The notes under the pieces were generated by a model, which searched no databases, was not told the DNA's origin, and saw nothing but the letters and a program-made list of their open reading frames with translations. DNA of 32,640 nt from Alphaproteobacteria bacterium (GTDB lineage Bacteria; Pseudomonadota; Alphaproteobacteria; Micavibrionales; Micavibrionaceae), in the NCBI GenBank assembly GCA_003245575.1, contig QKCR01000140.1, positions 1 through 32,640 on the forward strand. Reading direction: 5' to 3'. This document shows, piece by piece, positions 8,443 through 16,696 of the stretch (position 1 is the stretch's first letter; every line of letters starts with the position of its first letter). Both the position numbers and the translations under genes were made by a program.

Positions 8443-9357
8443 ATGCCTCAGAATTTGGAAGATTCCGGCTTTGCCGTGATAGACATCGGATCAAATTCTG
8501 TCCGTATGGTGATCTATGATACTTCTCATTCTAAACCTGTTCAGGTTTTCAATGAGAAGGTCTATTGCGCTTTAGGGCGCGATCTTAGCACGACAGGCAA
8601 GCTTAATCCTCAGGGTGTCATTTCTGCCAATAAAGCGATCCGCGGGTATCATCTGATTGCCGAGGCTCAGTCTGTCAAACATATTGTCGCCGTTGGAACG
8701 GCTGCCCTTCGGGATGCCAGTGACGGAAGTGATTTTCTCCAATCTATTCAGGATCAGGCAGGTCTTTCTATCCGTATCTTAAGCGGGGATGAGGAGGCAT
8801 TCTATGCGGCTGCAGGAGTTATGGCTCTTGACCCTAATGCAGATGGTGTTGTTGCTGATTTTGGTGGTGGATCTTTGGAATTGGCACGTGTTTCCGGTCA
8901 TGAAGTTCATCAGAAGATTAGTTTACCTTTAGGAGCCTTTCGTGTTCGGGCGATGGACGGAGATCGTCAGGCTGTTGATAATCGTATTCGAGAGATTTTG
9001 GCTCCGGTTCAGGCTGATTTTTCGGGATTAAGGTCTTTGTACGGGATTGGTGGGTCTTGGCGTGCTTTGGCACAGGCTCATATGATAGAAACAGACAATT
9101 CGCGAGAAATTCAAGGATATGCAATCCCGTCAAGCCGCTTTATTGGTTTTTGTGAGGATATAGAACAGATGGCAATTGAGGATCTTCGGTCACAATACCA
9201 TCTAGAAGAGCATAAAGCACGTTTGGCGGGCGTTTCTGCTCAGGTTCTGCGCGTTGTATTGGATGTTTTGGAACCTCAAATATTTGTAACGTCCAGCGCA
9301 GGTGTACGGGATGGTTTGGTGCATGAATTTCTTTCGTCCAAGGCAAAAGTGGCGTAA
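8443..9357 (+). CDS. ppx: Ppx/GppA family phosphatase (exopolyphosphatase-like)
   Basis: The protein has 304 residues. The phosphate-binding loops of the ASKHA-type Ppx/GppA fold are visible: VIDIGSNSVRMVIYD near the N-terminus, VGTAALRDASDG in the middle and VADFGGGSLELARV at about residues 130-143. The length matches short family members that lack the C-terminal HD-like domain of Escherichia coli Ppx. The enzyme would hydrolyse polyphosphate or pppGpp in the cytoplasm. The two substrates cannot be separated from sequence. It starts 12 bases after the secretion operon with only a weak ribosome site. In many alphaproteobacteria this gene precedes rlmE/ftsJ, but no rlmE follows here. Confidence 0.88.
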   Translation: MPQNLEDSGFAVIDIGSNSVRMVIYDTSHSKPVQVFNEKVYCALGRDLSTTGKLNPQGVISANKAIRGYHLIAEAQSVKHIVAVGTAALRDASDGSDFLQSIQDQAGLSIRILSGDEEAFYAAAGVMALDPNADGVVADFGGGSLELARVSGHEVHQKISLPLGAFRVRAMDGDRQAVDNRIREILAPVQADFSGLRSLYGIGGSWRALAQAHMIETDNSREIQGYAIPSSRFIGFCEDIEQMAIEDLRSQYHLEEHKARLAGVSAQVLRVVLDVLEPQIFVTSSAGVRDGLVHEFLSSKAKVA

Positions 9358-9366
9358 TATATAGAC

Positions 9367-10338
9367 ATGATGACACATGATGATATGAACGGAAAAGACG
9401 ATCCCTCCATTGAAATGGACGAGGTTGATTACGAACTTGAAGAGTTTGTTTTTGATACCGAGCGCGACGATGAGGACGATGAGGACGATGAAGACGGCGA
9501 CGGGGACGGTAAAGGTGGTTCGGGCGGTAAAGGCCGCAAGAAATATCGTATCATTGTCGAACCGTTTCTTGATTTTGCTGATGACCCGAGTTTGTCTCCG
9601 GAAGAGAATGCTGAGCGCAAACTTCGCTTATTGGCAATCTCGCCTGTCAGCGTTTTGGTACCAGGAGCATCCTCTTTTGCTTCTGAGAATGATCTGTCTC
9701 GTAAAATCTTTATGGCGGATGTCGGGCAGAAAAATGGCGAAGCGTCTGTAACTGATATTGCAAACCCTGATTTTATCAAAGAGCGTGACGATCTTCAGCA
9801 TCTTCGCCGTACTATGTTCGGTATTCCTCATCCGTCCTTGATATTGAGCAGCGGTGCTGCATTGATGAGCTCTATTGCGAGTGCTTTGGGCAGCTTTGCA
9901 TCTGCTGTTACAGGTAAGGCTAAGCCTGAAAAGTCTGCTAATAAATCCCAAAAATCTGATGTCAAAAAAGCCAAGCTTTTAGATTTCTCTGCTGAAAAAG
10001 AATCTTTCGGCTTCGGAAAGGATGATGGCTTCGGATCAGATGAAGACTTTAACCCAGAAGACCCTGATGCTGCACTTGAGACGGCATCGGTGCCTGATTT
10101 TGGCGATAATTTCGAGCATACAGAAAGCACAACTCTTAACACTGATCATCATAAGGCTGCGATTGTTTTCAAAAGCCTTTCCAGTTATTTCAGTTATCTG
10201 TCGGAAAAAGCCAAGAACCCTGTACAGTCAGTTGATCTCTCCAAGAAAACTGACGGGAAAGGCGGTAAGGGTGGTAAAGCCGGATCAAATGCAGCAGGGC
10301 CATCCAGCCCTTGGCAAGATCTTAATCCGATTAAATAG
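9367..10338 (+). CDS. Unrecognised acidic, low-complexity protein
   Basis: The protein has 323 residues and I do not recognise the family. Residues 32-50 are an almost pure Asp/Glu run (DDEDDEDDEDGDGDG), followed by a Gly/Lys stretch, then a better-ordered core (KYRIIVEPFLDF, then LRLLAISPVSVLVPGAS). A short hydrophobic Ala/Ser patch near 160-180 (ALMSSIASALGSFASAV) could contact membrane but is weak. The second half is Lys- and Asp-rich and likely disordered, ending in KGGKGGKAG. No signal peptide is seen. It begins 9 bases after ppx, so co-transcription is likely, and it ends at a strong terminator. Start choice is uncertain, since ATG codons at 9367, 9370 and 9385 are all possible. Confidence 0.75.
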   Translation: MMTHDDMNGKDDPSIEMDEVDYELEEFVFDTERDDEDDEDDEDGDGDGKGGSGGKGRKKYRIIVEPFLDFADDPSLSPEENAERKLRLLAISPVSVLVPGASSFASENDLSRKIFMADVGQKNGEASVTDIANPDFIKERDDLQHLRRTMFGIPHPSLILSSGAALMSSIASALGSFASAVTGKAKPEKSANKSQKSDVKKAKLLDFSAEKESFGFGKDDGFGSDEDFNPEDPDAALETASVPDFGDNFEHTESTTLNTDHHKAAIVFKSLSSYFSYLSEKAKNPVQSVDLSKKTDGKGGKGGKAGSNAAGPSSPWQDLNPIK

Positions 10339-10357
10339 ATATTTGGTTAGAAATTTT

Positions 10358-10384
10358 AAAAGCGCCGATAGGCGCTTTTTATTT
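10358..10384 (+). terminator. Rho-independent terminator
   Basis: aaaagcgcc, gata, ggcgctttt form a perfect 9-bp stem followed by T-rich sequence. It closes the ppx/acidic-protein unit. The symmetric A/T ends mean it can also serve the convergent gene at 10390-11007. Confidence 0.88.
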
Positions 10385-10389
10385 TCTCT

Positions 10390-11007
10390 TTATGCTGTAT
10401 GGCCTTTATGAGATTGGGCATAAACAAGAGTGTTTTCGACCCCAAATTTGAAGGAGTCATCCTTGTAGGCTTTCAGAAATGCAAACGCTGATAATCTTGC
10501 CGGTTGATCCGTAATTTCGATGGTTCTTTTCAAGGTAATAGTTGGAGCACATCTGCATATATTCCATTTTCCGGCATTCTCTCCTGCCAGAGGAATTTCT
10601 GCTCTGAAGTTCTCTATGCCGCCATTATTTGGCATGTGGAAAAATTTATTACTTCTCAGTAATGTCAGAAAAGGAATGCGATTGAATTCATGTGCTTCAG
10701 CCTCACCTTCCAGCTTCAAAGATTGCGTACTAATTCTGTGCTCAAACAAGGCATTTAGAAAATCTGCAGCAGAAAGTTCGTGGGGACGTGTGAGAGTTAA
10801 GCCATCCTGCTGCTCATATTTTTCAATGGCATTGTCTTTCATAACAAATTTCCCGGCGTGTGGGTCTTCATATCTAGGGGATAGAATGTGAAAGGGTTGT
10901 CCGCTTATTATATGACGCAAGACATATAGATCTGTGGCTTTGTCCGGATTTGATGATCGGTCGAAGGCCGCAAGCATGTCACGCATTCCAAGCTTTGTAT
11001 TCCACAT
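10390..11007 (-). CDS. Unrecognised protein
   Basis: The protein has 205 residues and no family is recognised. A ribosome site (cggag, about 5 nt) precedes the ATG at 11007. It has no signal peptide and no membrane helix. The sequence is a mixed alpha/beta composition with DLYVLRHIISGQPFHILSP near the N-terminus and several Phe/His pairs (NKFFHMPNNGG), suggesting a soluble globular cytoplasmic protein. It sits alone between the terminator shared with its convergent neighbour and the terminator of rpsA, so it is probably monocistronic. A TTGACG box at 11064-11069 (minus strand) could drive it. Confidence 0.7.
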   Translation of the reverse strand: MWNTKLGMRDMLAAFDRSSNPDKATDLYVLRHIISGQPFHILSPRYEDPHAGKFVMKDNAIEKYEQQDGLTLTRPHELSAADFLNALFEHRISTQSLKLEGEAEAHEFNRIPFLTLLRSNKFFHMPNNGGIENFRAEIPLAGENAGKWNICRCAPTITLKRTIEITDQPARLSAFAFLKAYKDDSFKFGVENTLVYAQSHKGHTA

Positions 11008-11040
11008 TTTTTGCTCCGAAATTCTCTGTTGTGTTGTTAT

Positions 11041-11069
11041 GTTTATTTGATCTGATTTGTTTACGTCAA
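11041..11069 (-). promoter_or_regulatory. Candidate promoter for 10390-11007 gene
   Basis: On the minus strand, TTGACG (11069-11064) is followed after 17 bases by ATAAAC (11046-11041). The -35 box is good and the -10 box is poor. It lies in the only space between the rpsA terminator and the gene start. Confidence 0.3.
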
Positions 11070-11070
11070 T

Positions 11071-11104
11071 AAAAAACAGCCGGACAAACTGTCCGGCTGT
11101 TTGT
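11071..11104 (-). terminator. Rho-independent terminator of rpsA
   Basis: Read on the minus strand, aacagccggaca and tgtccggctgtt form a perfect 12-bp stem around a 3-nt loop, followed by a run of T. It lies 25 bases past the rpsA stop. Confidence 0.92.
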
Positions 11105-11125
11105 AATTTTCTTAAATCCTGAGAA

Positions 11126-12835
11126 TTACTCGGATTTGCTATCCTTCAAAGCTGCGCCCAGGATGTCTCCCAGAGATGCACCGGATTCGGTTGAGCCGAA
11201 TTCAGCCATAGCTGCTTTGTCCTCATCAATCTCACGTTGTTTGATTGACAGGGTGAGGAAGTGTTTCTTGGAGTCAACAGAGATGATTTTCGCATCAACT
11301 TTTTCACCGACAGCGAAACGATCAGGACGCTGTTCAGAACGCTCACGAGAGAGGTCTGCACGCTTGATAGTTCCTTTAACGGTTTCATTGACTTGAACTT
11401 CAATACCTTTGTCGTTCACTTCGGTAACAGTACAGGTAACAATCTGACCTTTTGCCAGACCGGACATGGCGCCAGCCATTGGATCGTCGGTCAGTTGTTT
11501 GATACCCAGAGCGATACGCTCTTTGTCTGCATCGATGTCGAGAACACGAACCTTAACGCTGTCGCCTTTTTTGAAGGCTTTCAGGGCGTCTTCGGTTGCA
11601 TCTTCCCAAGATACATCAGACAAGTGAACCATACCGTCGATGTCGCCAGGCATGCCGACGAACAGACCGAATTCGGTAATGTTACGGATTTCACCTTCCA
11701 TGTCTTCGCCGACTTTATGAGCTGCAGCAAATGCAGACCATGGGTTTTCTTGGGTTTGTTTCATGCCCAAAGAAATACGGCGTTTGTCCATGTCGATCTC
11801 CAGAACTTCAACTTCAACCTGTTGATCAGGAGAAACGATTTTGTTCGGGTGAACGTTTTTCTTGGTCCAAGACATTTCAGAAACGTGTACGAGACCTTCG
11901 ATACCTGGCTCAAGCTCAACAAAAGCACCGTAGTCAGTGATGTTGGTGATTTTACCAGTTGTACGCAGACCTTTGGTGTACTTGCCGCTGACTTCTGCCC
12001 ATGGGTCAGATTCCAGTTGCTTCATACCCAGAGAAATACGCTGGTTGTCTTCGTTGTAACGAATGATCTGAACTTCGATGGTTTGACCTACGGTCAGAAC
12101 TTCAGATGGGTGGTTGACGCGTTTCCAAGAAATGTCGGTAACGTGCAACAGACCATCAACACCGCCCAAGTCGATGAACGCACCATAGTCGGTGATGTTC
12201 TTAACGATACCTTGAACGATTGATCCTTCGCGGAGTTGTTCCATCAATTCTGAACGTGCCTCTTCGCGGCTTTCCTCAAGGATCGCACGGCGAGATACCA
12301 CGATGTTTCCACGTGCACGGTCCATTTTCAGGATCATGAACGGTTGTGGAGTACCCATCAATGGAGAGATGTCACGAACAGGGCGGATGTCAACTTGAGA
12401 GCCCGGCAAGAACGCAACAGCGCCACCGAGGTCAACAGTGAAACCACCTTTTACACGAGAGAAGATCACGCCAGTGACGCGTTCTTTTGCTTCGCATGAT
12501 TTTTCGAGGACGGTCCAGACTTCTTCACGGCGTGCTTTCTCACGAGAAAGTACGGTGTATCCGTCACGGTCTTCCATACGCTCAACGAACACTTCAACAG
12601 AGTCGCCAATGCGAATTTCAGGATCTTGACCCGGCATACCGAATTCGCGTTTTGCGATACGGCCTTCGGATTTCAATCCAACATCAACGATCACAGTGTC
12701 ATCGTTGATAGCGACGATCCGTCCATTGAGGACTTGACCGGCGAATTTAGTTTGCGATTTCATAGATTGAGCGAGGAGAGCTGCAAACTCATTAGACTCT
12801 TCACGATCTTGTAGGTTAGATGCGGCGTGTGCCAT
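11126..12835 (-). CDS. rpsA: 30S ribosomal protein S1
   Basis: The protein has 569 residues, the usual length. Six S1 RNA-binding domains are visible at about 30-98, 117-182, 203-271, 288-358, 375-445 and 462-530. Domains 3 to 5 carry the canonical pattern NITDYGAF, then GLLHVTDISW-type. The first two are the degenerate ribosome-binding pair. S1 docks on the 30S subunit and unwinds mRNA for initiation. An AAGGAAA ribosome site sits about 8 nt upstream of the ATG. It follows cmk as in most proteobacteria, but a 193-bp leader with alternative pairings separates the two, and a strong terminator follows. Expression is probably autoregulated, as is known for rpsA elsewhere. Confidence 0.98.
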   Translation of the reverse strand: MAHAASNLQDREESNEFAALLAQSMKSQTKFAGQVLNGRIVAINDDTVIVDVGLKSEGRIAKREFGMPGQDPEIRIGDSVEVFVERMEDRDGYTVLSREKARREEVWTVLEKSCEAKERVTGVIFSRVKGGFTVDLGGAVAFLPGSQVDIRPVRDISPLMGTPQPFMILKMDRARGNIVVSRRAILEESREEARSELMEQLREGSIVQGIVKNITDYGAFIDLGGVDGLLHVTDISWKRVNHPSEVLTVGQTIEVQIIRYNEDNQRISLGMKQLESDPWAEVSGKYTKGLRTTGKITNITDYGAFVELEPGIEGLVHVSEMSWTKKNVHPNKIVSPDQQVEVEVLEIDMDKRRISLGMKQTQENPWSAFAAAHKVGEDMEGEIRNITEFGLFVGMPGDIDGMVHLSDVSWEDATEDALKAFKKGDSVKVRVLDIDADKERIALGIKQLTDDPMAGAMSGLAKGQIVTCTVTEVNDKGIEVQVNETVKGTIKRADLSRERSEQRPDRFAVGEKVDAKIISVDSKKHFLTLSIKQREIDEDKAAMAEFGSTESGASLGDILGAALKDSKSE

Positions 12836-12892
12836 AGTTTTGGTTTCCTTTTCGGAAGTAAAATATGCCTCAAGAGACAGAGGATAAGGTCA

Positions 12893-12956
12893 GGGGGATA
12901 AAGCCCCGAGCTTTCGTATCCGAGAGACAGGCGGACTCTTACGGGAAAAGGGGCTT
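12893..12956 (-). promoter_or_regulatory. rpsA leader with mutually exclusive stems
   Basis: On the minus-strand RNA, AAGCCCC (12956-12950) can pair with GGGGCTT (12907-12901), and the same GGGG can instead pair with CCCC (12896-12893) in a short hairpin with loop CTTTAT. The two folds exclude each other. The element lies 58 or more bases upstream of the rpsA ATG, where autoregulatory leaders of S1 genes are expected. This is inference from complementarity only. Confidence 0.35.
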
Positions 12957-12967
12957 AAATGCAAGGG

Positions 12968-12990
12968 AAAAGGCAGAAAACTGGCCTTTT
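12968..12990 (-). terminator. Weak terminator-like hairpin between cmk and rpsA
   Basis: AAAAGGC and GCCTTTT form a 7-bp stem with a 9-nt loop 38 bases after the cmk stop. On the minus strand the T tract is only four long and then runs into CCC, so read-through into rpsA is likely. Confidence 0.35.
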
Positions 12991-13028
12991 TCTTGTTTTT
13001 CATATTTTTCCACACTAAGGAGCGTCGT

Positions 13029-13703
13029 TTAGACCAGTTTTCTTCTGATTATGGCGCACGCTGTCTCGAATACTTGGTCTGTTGACATATCGGACGTGTC
13101 CATAATAACTGCGTCAGGAGCCGGTTTCAGGGGGTTTGTCGTGCGGGATTTATCCCGTGCATCCCGTTCGGCCATATCTTGCAACACGGTTTCGTAAGAC
13201 GAAGGAATTCCTTTATTATTCAATTCCTTTGTGCGGCGTTCAGCTCTGACCTCAGTTGAGGCCGTTATATAGAATTTTACATCGGCATCCGGACAAATCA
13301 CTGTTCCGATGTCGCGCCCGTCCAAAATTGATCCTTCCCACGGTTTTGAATGAGGGTTATGCGGGGGGTGGGATGCGAAATCACGTTGGAAATCCATTAA
13401 GGCTTCCCTTAAGACCGGAATTTGAGACGAGCGTGATGTGGCATCTGCTACAACATCGTTACGGATGCTAGGGTCTTCCAGCATATCCCAGTTAAAATGA
13501 TCCCTGACGAAGATGGCGGCTTTTAACGCGTCTTCAGGATTGTCCGGATTCCCACCATTCTCAAGTATGTGTTTGGCGACAACTCGATAAAGCGCACCGG
13601 TATCCAGATAAGACAGGTGGAACTGATCTGCCAGTCTTCTGGCGATTGTCCCTTTGCCGCTTGCCGACGGACCGTCGACGGCTATTTTTAGAAATAAACT
13701 CAT
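13029..13703 (-). CDS. cmk: Cytidylate kinase
   Basis: The protein has 224 residues, the normal size. The P-loop GPSASGKGT lies near the N-terminus, followed by YLDTGALYRVVA, the CMP-binding DGRDIGTVICPDADVKFYITAS stretch (shown here only as DGRDIGTVICPDA) and the lid region with paired arginines (RAERRTKEL). It phosphorylates CMP/dCMP with ATP in the cytoplasm. It sits upstream of rpsA as in the usual aroA-cmk-rpsA order, but here the peptidase-like gene at 13859 is inserted between aroA and cmk on the opposite strand, so cmk must have its own promoter in 13704-13858. Confidence 0.97.
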   Translation of the reverse strand: MSLFLKIAVDGPSASGKGTIARRLADQFHLSYLDTGALYRVVAKHILENGGNPDNPEDALKAAIFVRDHFNWDMLEDPSIRNDVVADATSRSSQIPVLREALMDFQRDFASHPPHNPHSKPWEGSILDGRDIGTVICPDADVKFYITASTEVRAERRTKELNNKGIPSSYETVLQDMAERDARDKSRTTNPLKPAPDAVIMDTSDMSTDQVFETACAIIRRKLV

Positions 13704-13858
13704 GTTTTATAACGTAATGGAGTTTGGAGGAACGGGCAATATCCGAAAGGAGAGTCCTTAAGGATAGGCTACAGAATATTTGACATTCGCTAGTTTTTAT
13801 ATCAGCATCTTCTCAAGAAAAAATAAAAGTCGTTATAGACTGTGTTCGGGGAACTAAA

Positions 13859-14752
13859 TTGCGTCAGTCTCATTCTTTGTCTTCTTTGGTCATGATACCC
13901 ATTTTCGGGCTTTCTACGGTTTTCTCGTCATCTGCATTGGCGTGGAAGCAAGCCGAAGTTGTGGCCAAGGTTGTTATGCCTGAGAGTGGGAAGAATGAAG
14001 ACTCTCATGAGTTGAAACTTGTAAAATCCAGAAATCACGAGGTTGCAGCTCCTGCCGGATCACTCATAAAGATGCTGGTCTGCTATATGGCATTTAAGGC
14101 GATCGAAGATGGTCAATTGACATTGGACCAGAAAATTCCGGTTCTTGCTGAAGAGCTTCCCTACAGTAAATTTGCTAAGTACCCCAAAGGAACAAAAGAT
14201 GTTCCTGTTCGTGAACTGATTATTGCGGCTGCTGTTCAGTCCAATAATTATGCTGCTCGGGATTTGGGTGTGAAGTTGGAAGAGCTTGGTTATGATGCAA
14301 ATGAAGTGGCCAAGAATTTAGGGTTGGATCGCACAACGGAGATTTATAATTTAACCGGATTGCCTGAAATCAGGGGTAAGAAAAAACTTTATACGATGAC
14401 AACCCTTGAAGATATGGTTCGTCTCAGTATGCGCTTACATCAGGACTTCCCCGAGTATGTCAGTTTGTTGCAAGAAGATTCTGTCTCTATTAATGGCCAT
14501 CAGATGCATGTCGGTCGTTCAAGCCCTACAAAGTTGGGTTTTGATGCGTATGAAGGGGGCAAGAGTGCAACTCTGGACCAGTGTCGTTCGGCCGTGGTGT
14601 CTCTTAAAGGCGGATTTATAATTGCTGTGATGTGCGCTCGTGATCTTAAATCCAGAAACAGGATTTTACGTCAGCAATATGATCTGATTGATGATGAGCT
14701 GCCTACGCAGGCAGATCAAGATCAGCGCCTAACTCTGTCATTAGCTCGATAA
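13859..14752 (+). CDS. Secreted serine DD-peptidase/beta-lactamase-fold protein (S11-like)
   Basis: The protein has 297 residues with a TTG start behind a GGGGA ribosome site; an ATG at 13892 is out of frame or later and less well placed. Residues 1-28 form a signal peptide ending SSALA. Penicillin-binding motifs are visible: S68-L-I-K71 (SxxK), S128-N-N130 (SxN) and K225-L-G227 where KTG is expected. The product is therefore probably a periplasmic D-alanyl-D-alanine carboxypeptidase or endopeptidase, or a relative with altered substrate range, acting on peptidoglycan. No C-terminal amphipathic membrane anchor is evident, and it is shorter than DacA-type enzymes. Its last 50 bases overlap the end of aroA on the other strand. 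Activity is uncertain because of the KLG change. Confidence 0.82.
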   Translation: MRQSHSLSSLVMIPIFGLSTVFSSSALAWKQAEVVAKVVMPESGKNEDSHELKLVKSRNHEVAAPAGSLIKMLVCYMAFKAIEDGQLTLDQKIPVLAEELPYSKFAKYPKGTKDVPVRELIIAAAVQSNNYAARDLGVKLEELGYDANEVAKNLGLDRTTEIYNLTGLPEIRGKKKLYTMTTLEDMVRLSMRLHQDFPEYVSLLQEDSVSINGHQMHVGRSSPTKLGFDAYEGGKSATLDQCRSAVVSLKGGFIIAVMCARDLKSRNRILRQQYDLIDDELPTQADQDQRLTLSLAR

Positions 14753-16076
14753 AATTCGGGAAGCTTGTCTTGATCGGGCTGGCATCGTCAATCGCAACAG
14801 GGTCTTGTGTTGCTGTTCCCAATACCAGAAAGCTCATGGCAATACGGTGATCAAGCGCAGTTTCGACTGTTGCGCCGCCTTTAGGTGGTTTGCCCGTTCC
14901 ATGAATTGTCAACCAATCGTCACCCATTTCAAGTTTTACGCCGCAGAGTTTTAGGCCTTCTGCAACCATCAGGAGACGGTCACTTTCTTTGACGCGCAGT
15001 TCTGCCAGACCTGTCATGGTGGTTGTTCCCTCGGCGCAGGCTGCTGCCATTGCCAAGACCGGGAATTCATCAATCATGCTTGGGACGCGGTCAGCAGGCA
15101 CATCAATACCTTTTAACGGGCCTGTTGATTTCACGACCAAGGTTGCTATGCGCTCTCCGGCTTCCGTTGTCTCATTTTCAAAGCTAATATTTGCACCCAT
15201 TTCGATGAGAGTTGTGTAAAGGCCAATACGGCGGTCATTCAATCCGATGCGCGGGAGTTTTATTTCTGACCCTTCGTTGATTAGGGCTGCAACAACAGGG
15301 AAGGCGGCGGAGCTTGGATCACATGGGACATCAACTGCACAGCCGAGCATGGTTTGTCCGCCGTTTACAGAGATAGTATCTTCGCCTGATTCATTTCTCT
15401 CGACATTCAGTTTAATCCCGAAATGGCGCAGCATGTTTTCTGTGTAATTACGTGTCGGATGAGGCTCAATGACAGTTGTTGTGCCACGTGCATTTAGACC
15501 TGCCAACAAAATTGCAGATTTGACCTGAGCTGATGCTACGGGGAGTTTATAAGTAATGCCTTTTAATTCATTTGATCCGCGCATGGCAAAAGGTGGACGA
15601 CCGCCTGCACGCGAGAGGAATGTCGCTCCCATTTCTTCAAGTGGCGTGATAACACGACCCATAGGGCGTTTAATAAGTGATTTGTCGCCTGTAAAACAGG
15701 CGCTGATCGGGTGTCCTGCCACGATACCCATGAGAAGGCGCGTGGAAGTGCCTGAGTTGCCCATTTCCAATACTTCTGTCGGCTCAACCAGATTGCCGAG
15801 GCCAACACCGAAGCATCTCCACAACCCGTCATCCCCTTTGGTGATGGTGGCACCCATGGCGCGCATGGCTGCTGCCGTATTATAAACATCTTCGCCTTCC
15901 AGAAGTCCTGAAATCATTGTTTCACCCTCTGCAAGGGCTCCGAACATCAGGGCACGGTGAGACATGGATTTGTCCCCCGGAATACGGACTGTGCCGTTCA
16001 GTGGGCCTGATTTTCTAGAGCTCAAAGCGTTTGCGTAGAGTTCAGCGGGATCTTTTTCGAAAGCAAATTGTGTCAT
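14703..16076 (-). CDS. aroA: 3-phosphoshikimate 1-carboxyvinyltransferase (EPSP synthase)
   Basis: The protein has 457 residues from the ATG at 16076. An in-frame TTG two codons upstream is an alternative start. Family motifs: GDKSMSHRALMFGALAEGE near the N-terminus, GNSGTSTRLLMG, RPMGRV, and RVKESDRL toward the C-terminus. It joins phosphoenolpyruvate to shikimate-3-phosphate in the cytoplasmic shikimate pathway. The length and the GDKSMSHRA and GNSGTSTRLLMG forms suit the class II-like subgroup common in alphaproteobacteria. No strong ribosome site is seen. The gene is separated from cmk by an opposite-strand gene with which it overlaps tail to tail (14703-14752). Confidence 0.97.
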   Translation of the reverse strand: MTQFAFEKDPAELYANALSSRKSGPLNGTVRIPGDKSMSHRALMFGALAEGETMISGLLEGEDVYNTAAAMRAMGATITKGDDGLWRCFGVGLGNLVEPTEVLEMGNSGTSTRLLMGIVAGHPISACFTGDKSLIKRPMGRVITPLEEMGATFLSRAGGRPPFAMRGSNELKGITYKLPVASAQVKSAILLAGLNARGTTTVIEPHPTRNYTENMLRHFGIKLNVERNESGEDTISVNGGQTMLGCAVDVPCDPSSAAFPVVAALINEGSEIKLPRIGLNDRRIGLYTTLIEMGANISFENETTEAGERIATLVVKSTGPLKGIDVPADRVPSMIDEFPVLAMAAACAEGTTTMTGLAELRVKESDRLLMVAEGLKLCGVKLEMGDDWLTIHGTGKPPKGGATVETALDHRIAMSFLVLGTATQDPVAIDDASPIKTSFPNFIELMTELGADLDLPA

Positions 16077-16125
16077 GCCCAAAGTTATAGCGGAGGGCAG
16101 AAAGGCTTACAATATGGGATTGATT

Positions 16126-16659
16126 TTATTTTGAGCCGTTGGGTGTCGGGACTGCGGCTGGGGCAGGTGCGCCGCAAATTTGACCGAAACCGCTTGGATT
16201 TGGTTTGCAGGCTCTCGTTCTTTTATATGCCTCATAAGCATCGACGACTGCTGATAAATCCTGACGTTTGACACGGGCCGTATTCAGTTCAAGTATCGCT
16301 TCGTCCAGAAATTCCTGATTTCGTTTGACATTTTTACCTGCGGCTATATCTGCTTCATAGCTGCGTAGTTTCATTTCAACGGCGTATGCTGCGCGTGGGT
16401 TCAGCTTGCCATCTGTTGCACGCCCTACGACCGCCAGTTGGGCAAGATCTTTGCCGTTGGCGCAAGCTTCTGAAATTGTCCGTTCGCCAGGGAATTCAAT
16501 AGAAATTGGCGGTAAGACCAGTAGCCGATCTGTTCCGACCCAACATGCATCGTCTCTGTAATTGTGAGTAGCGCACCCTGCCAAAACAGTCACTGCACAG
16601 GCAGCAAAGGTCAGTTTTAGAAATCCGGAAGCGTGCTGTGGTGTCTTTTGGTTTGTCAT
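16126..16659 (-). CDS. Small lipoprotein of unknown function
   Basis: The protein has 177 residues from the ATG at 16659. A TTG start 12 codons upstream is possible but would put extra charged residues before the signal. A lipobox LAGC with the lipidated cysteine at 29 is clear. The mature part has an acidic, Ala-rich helix region (AAYAVEMKLRSYEADIAAGK), RQDLSAVVDAYEAYKRTRAC and a Pro/Ala-rich tail. No family is recognised. It lies only 37 bases after the L,D-transpeptidase-like gene on the same strand, so the two are likely co-transcribed and may act together at the cell wall. Confidence 0.8.
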   Translation of the reverse strand: MTNQKTPQHASGFLKLTFAACAVTVLAGCATHNYRDDACWVGTDRLLVLPPISIEFPGERTISEACANGKDLAQLAVVGRATDGKLNPRAAYAVEMKLRSYEADIAAGKNVKRNQEFLDEAILELNTARVKRQDLSAVVDAYEAYKRTRACKPNPSGFGQICGAPAPAAVPTPNGSK

Positions 16660-16696
16660 GGCGTTGGTTATACGCTTATTTTCATAATATGTCAAA

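Noticed and set aside
11261-12223. Long plus-strand open frame opposite rpsA
   Set aside because: It lies wholly inside rpsA, has no ribosome site and reflects the codon bias of the real gene.
13755-13764. TCCTTAAGGA palindrome between cmk and the peptidase gene
   Set aside because: A 10-base palindrome is not rare enough to claim an operator without a second copy or a promoter in register.
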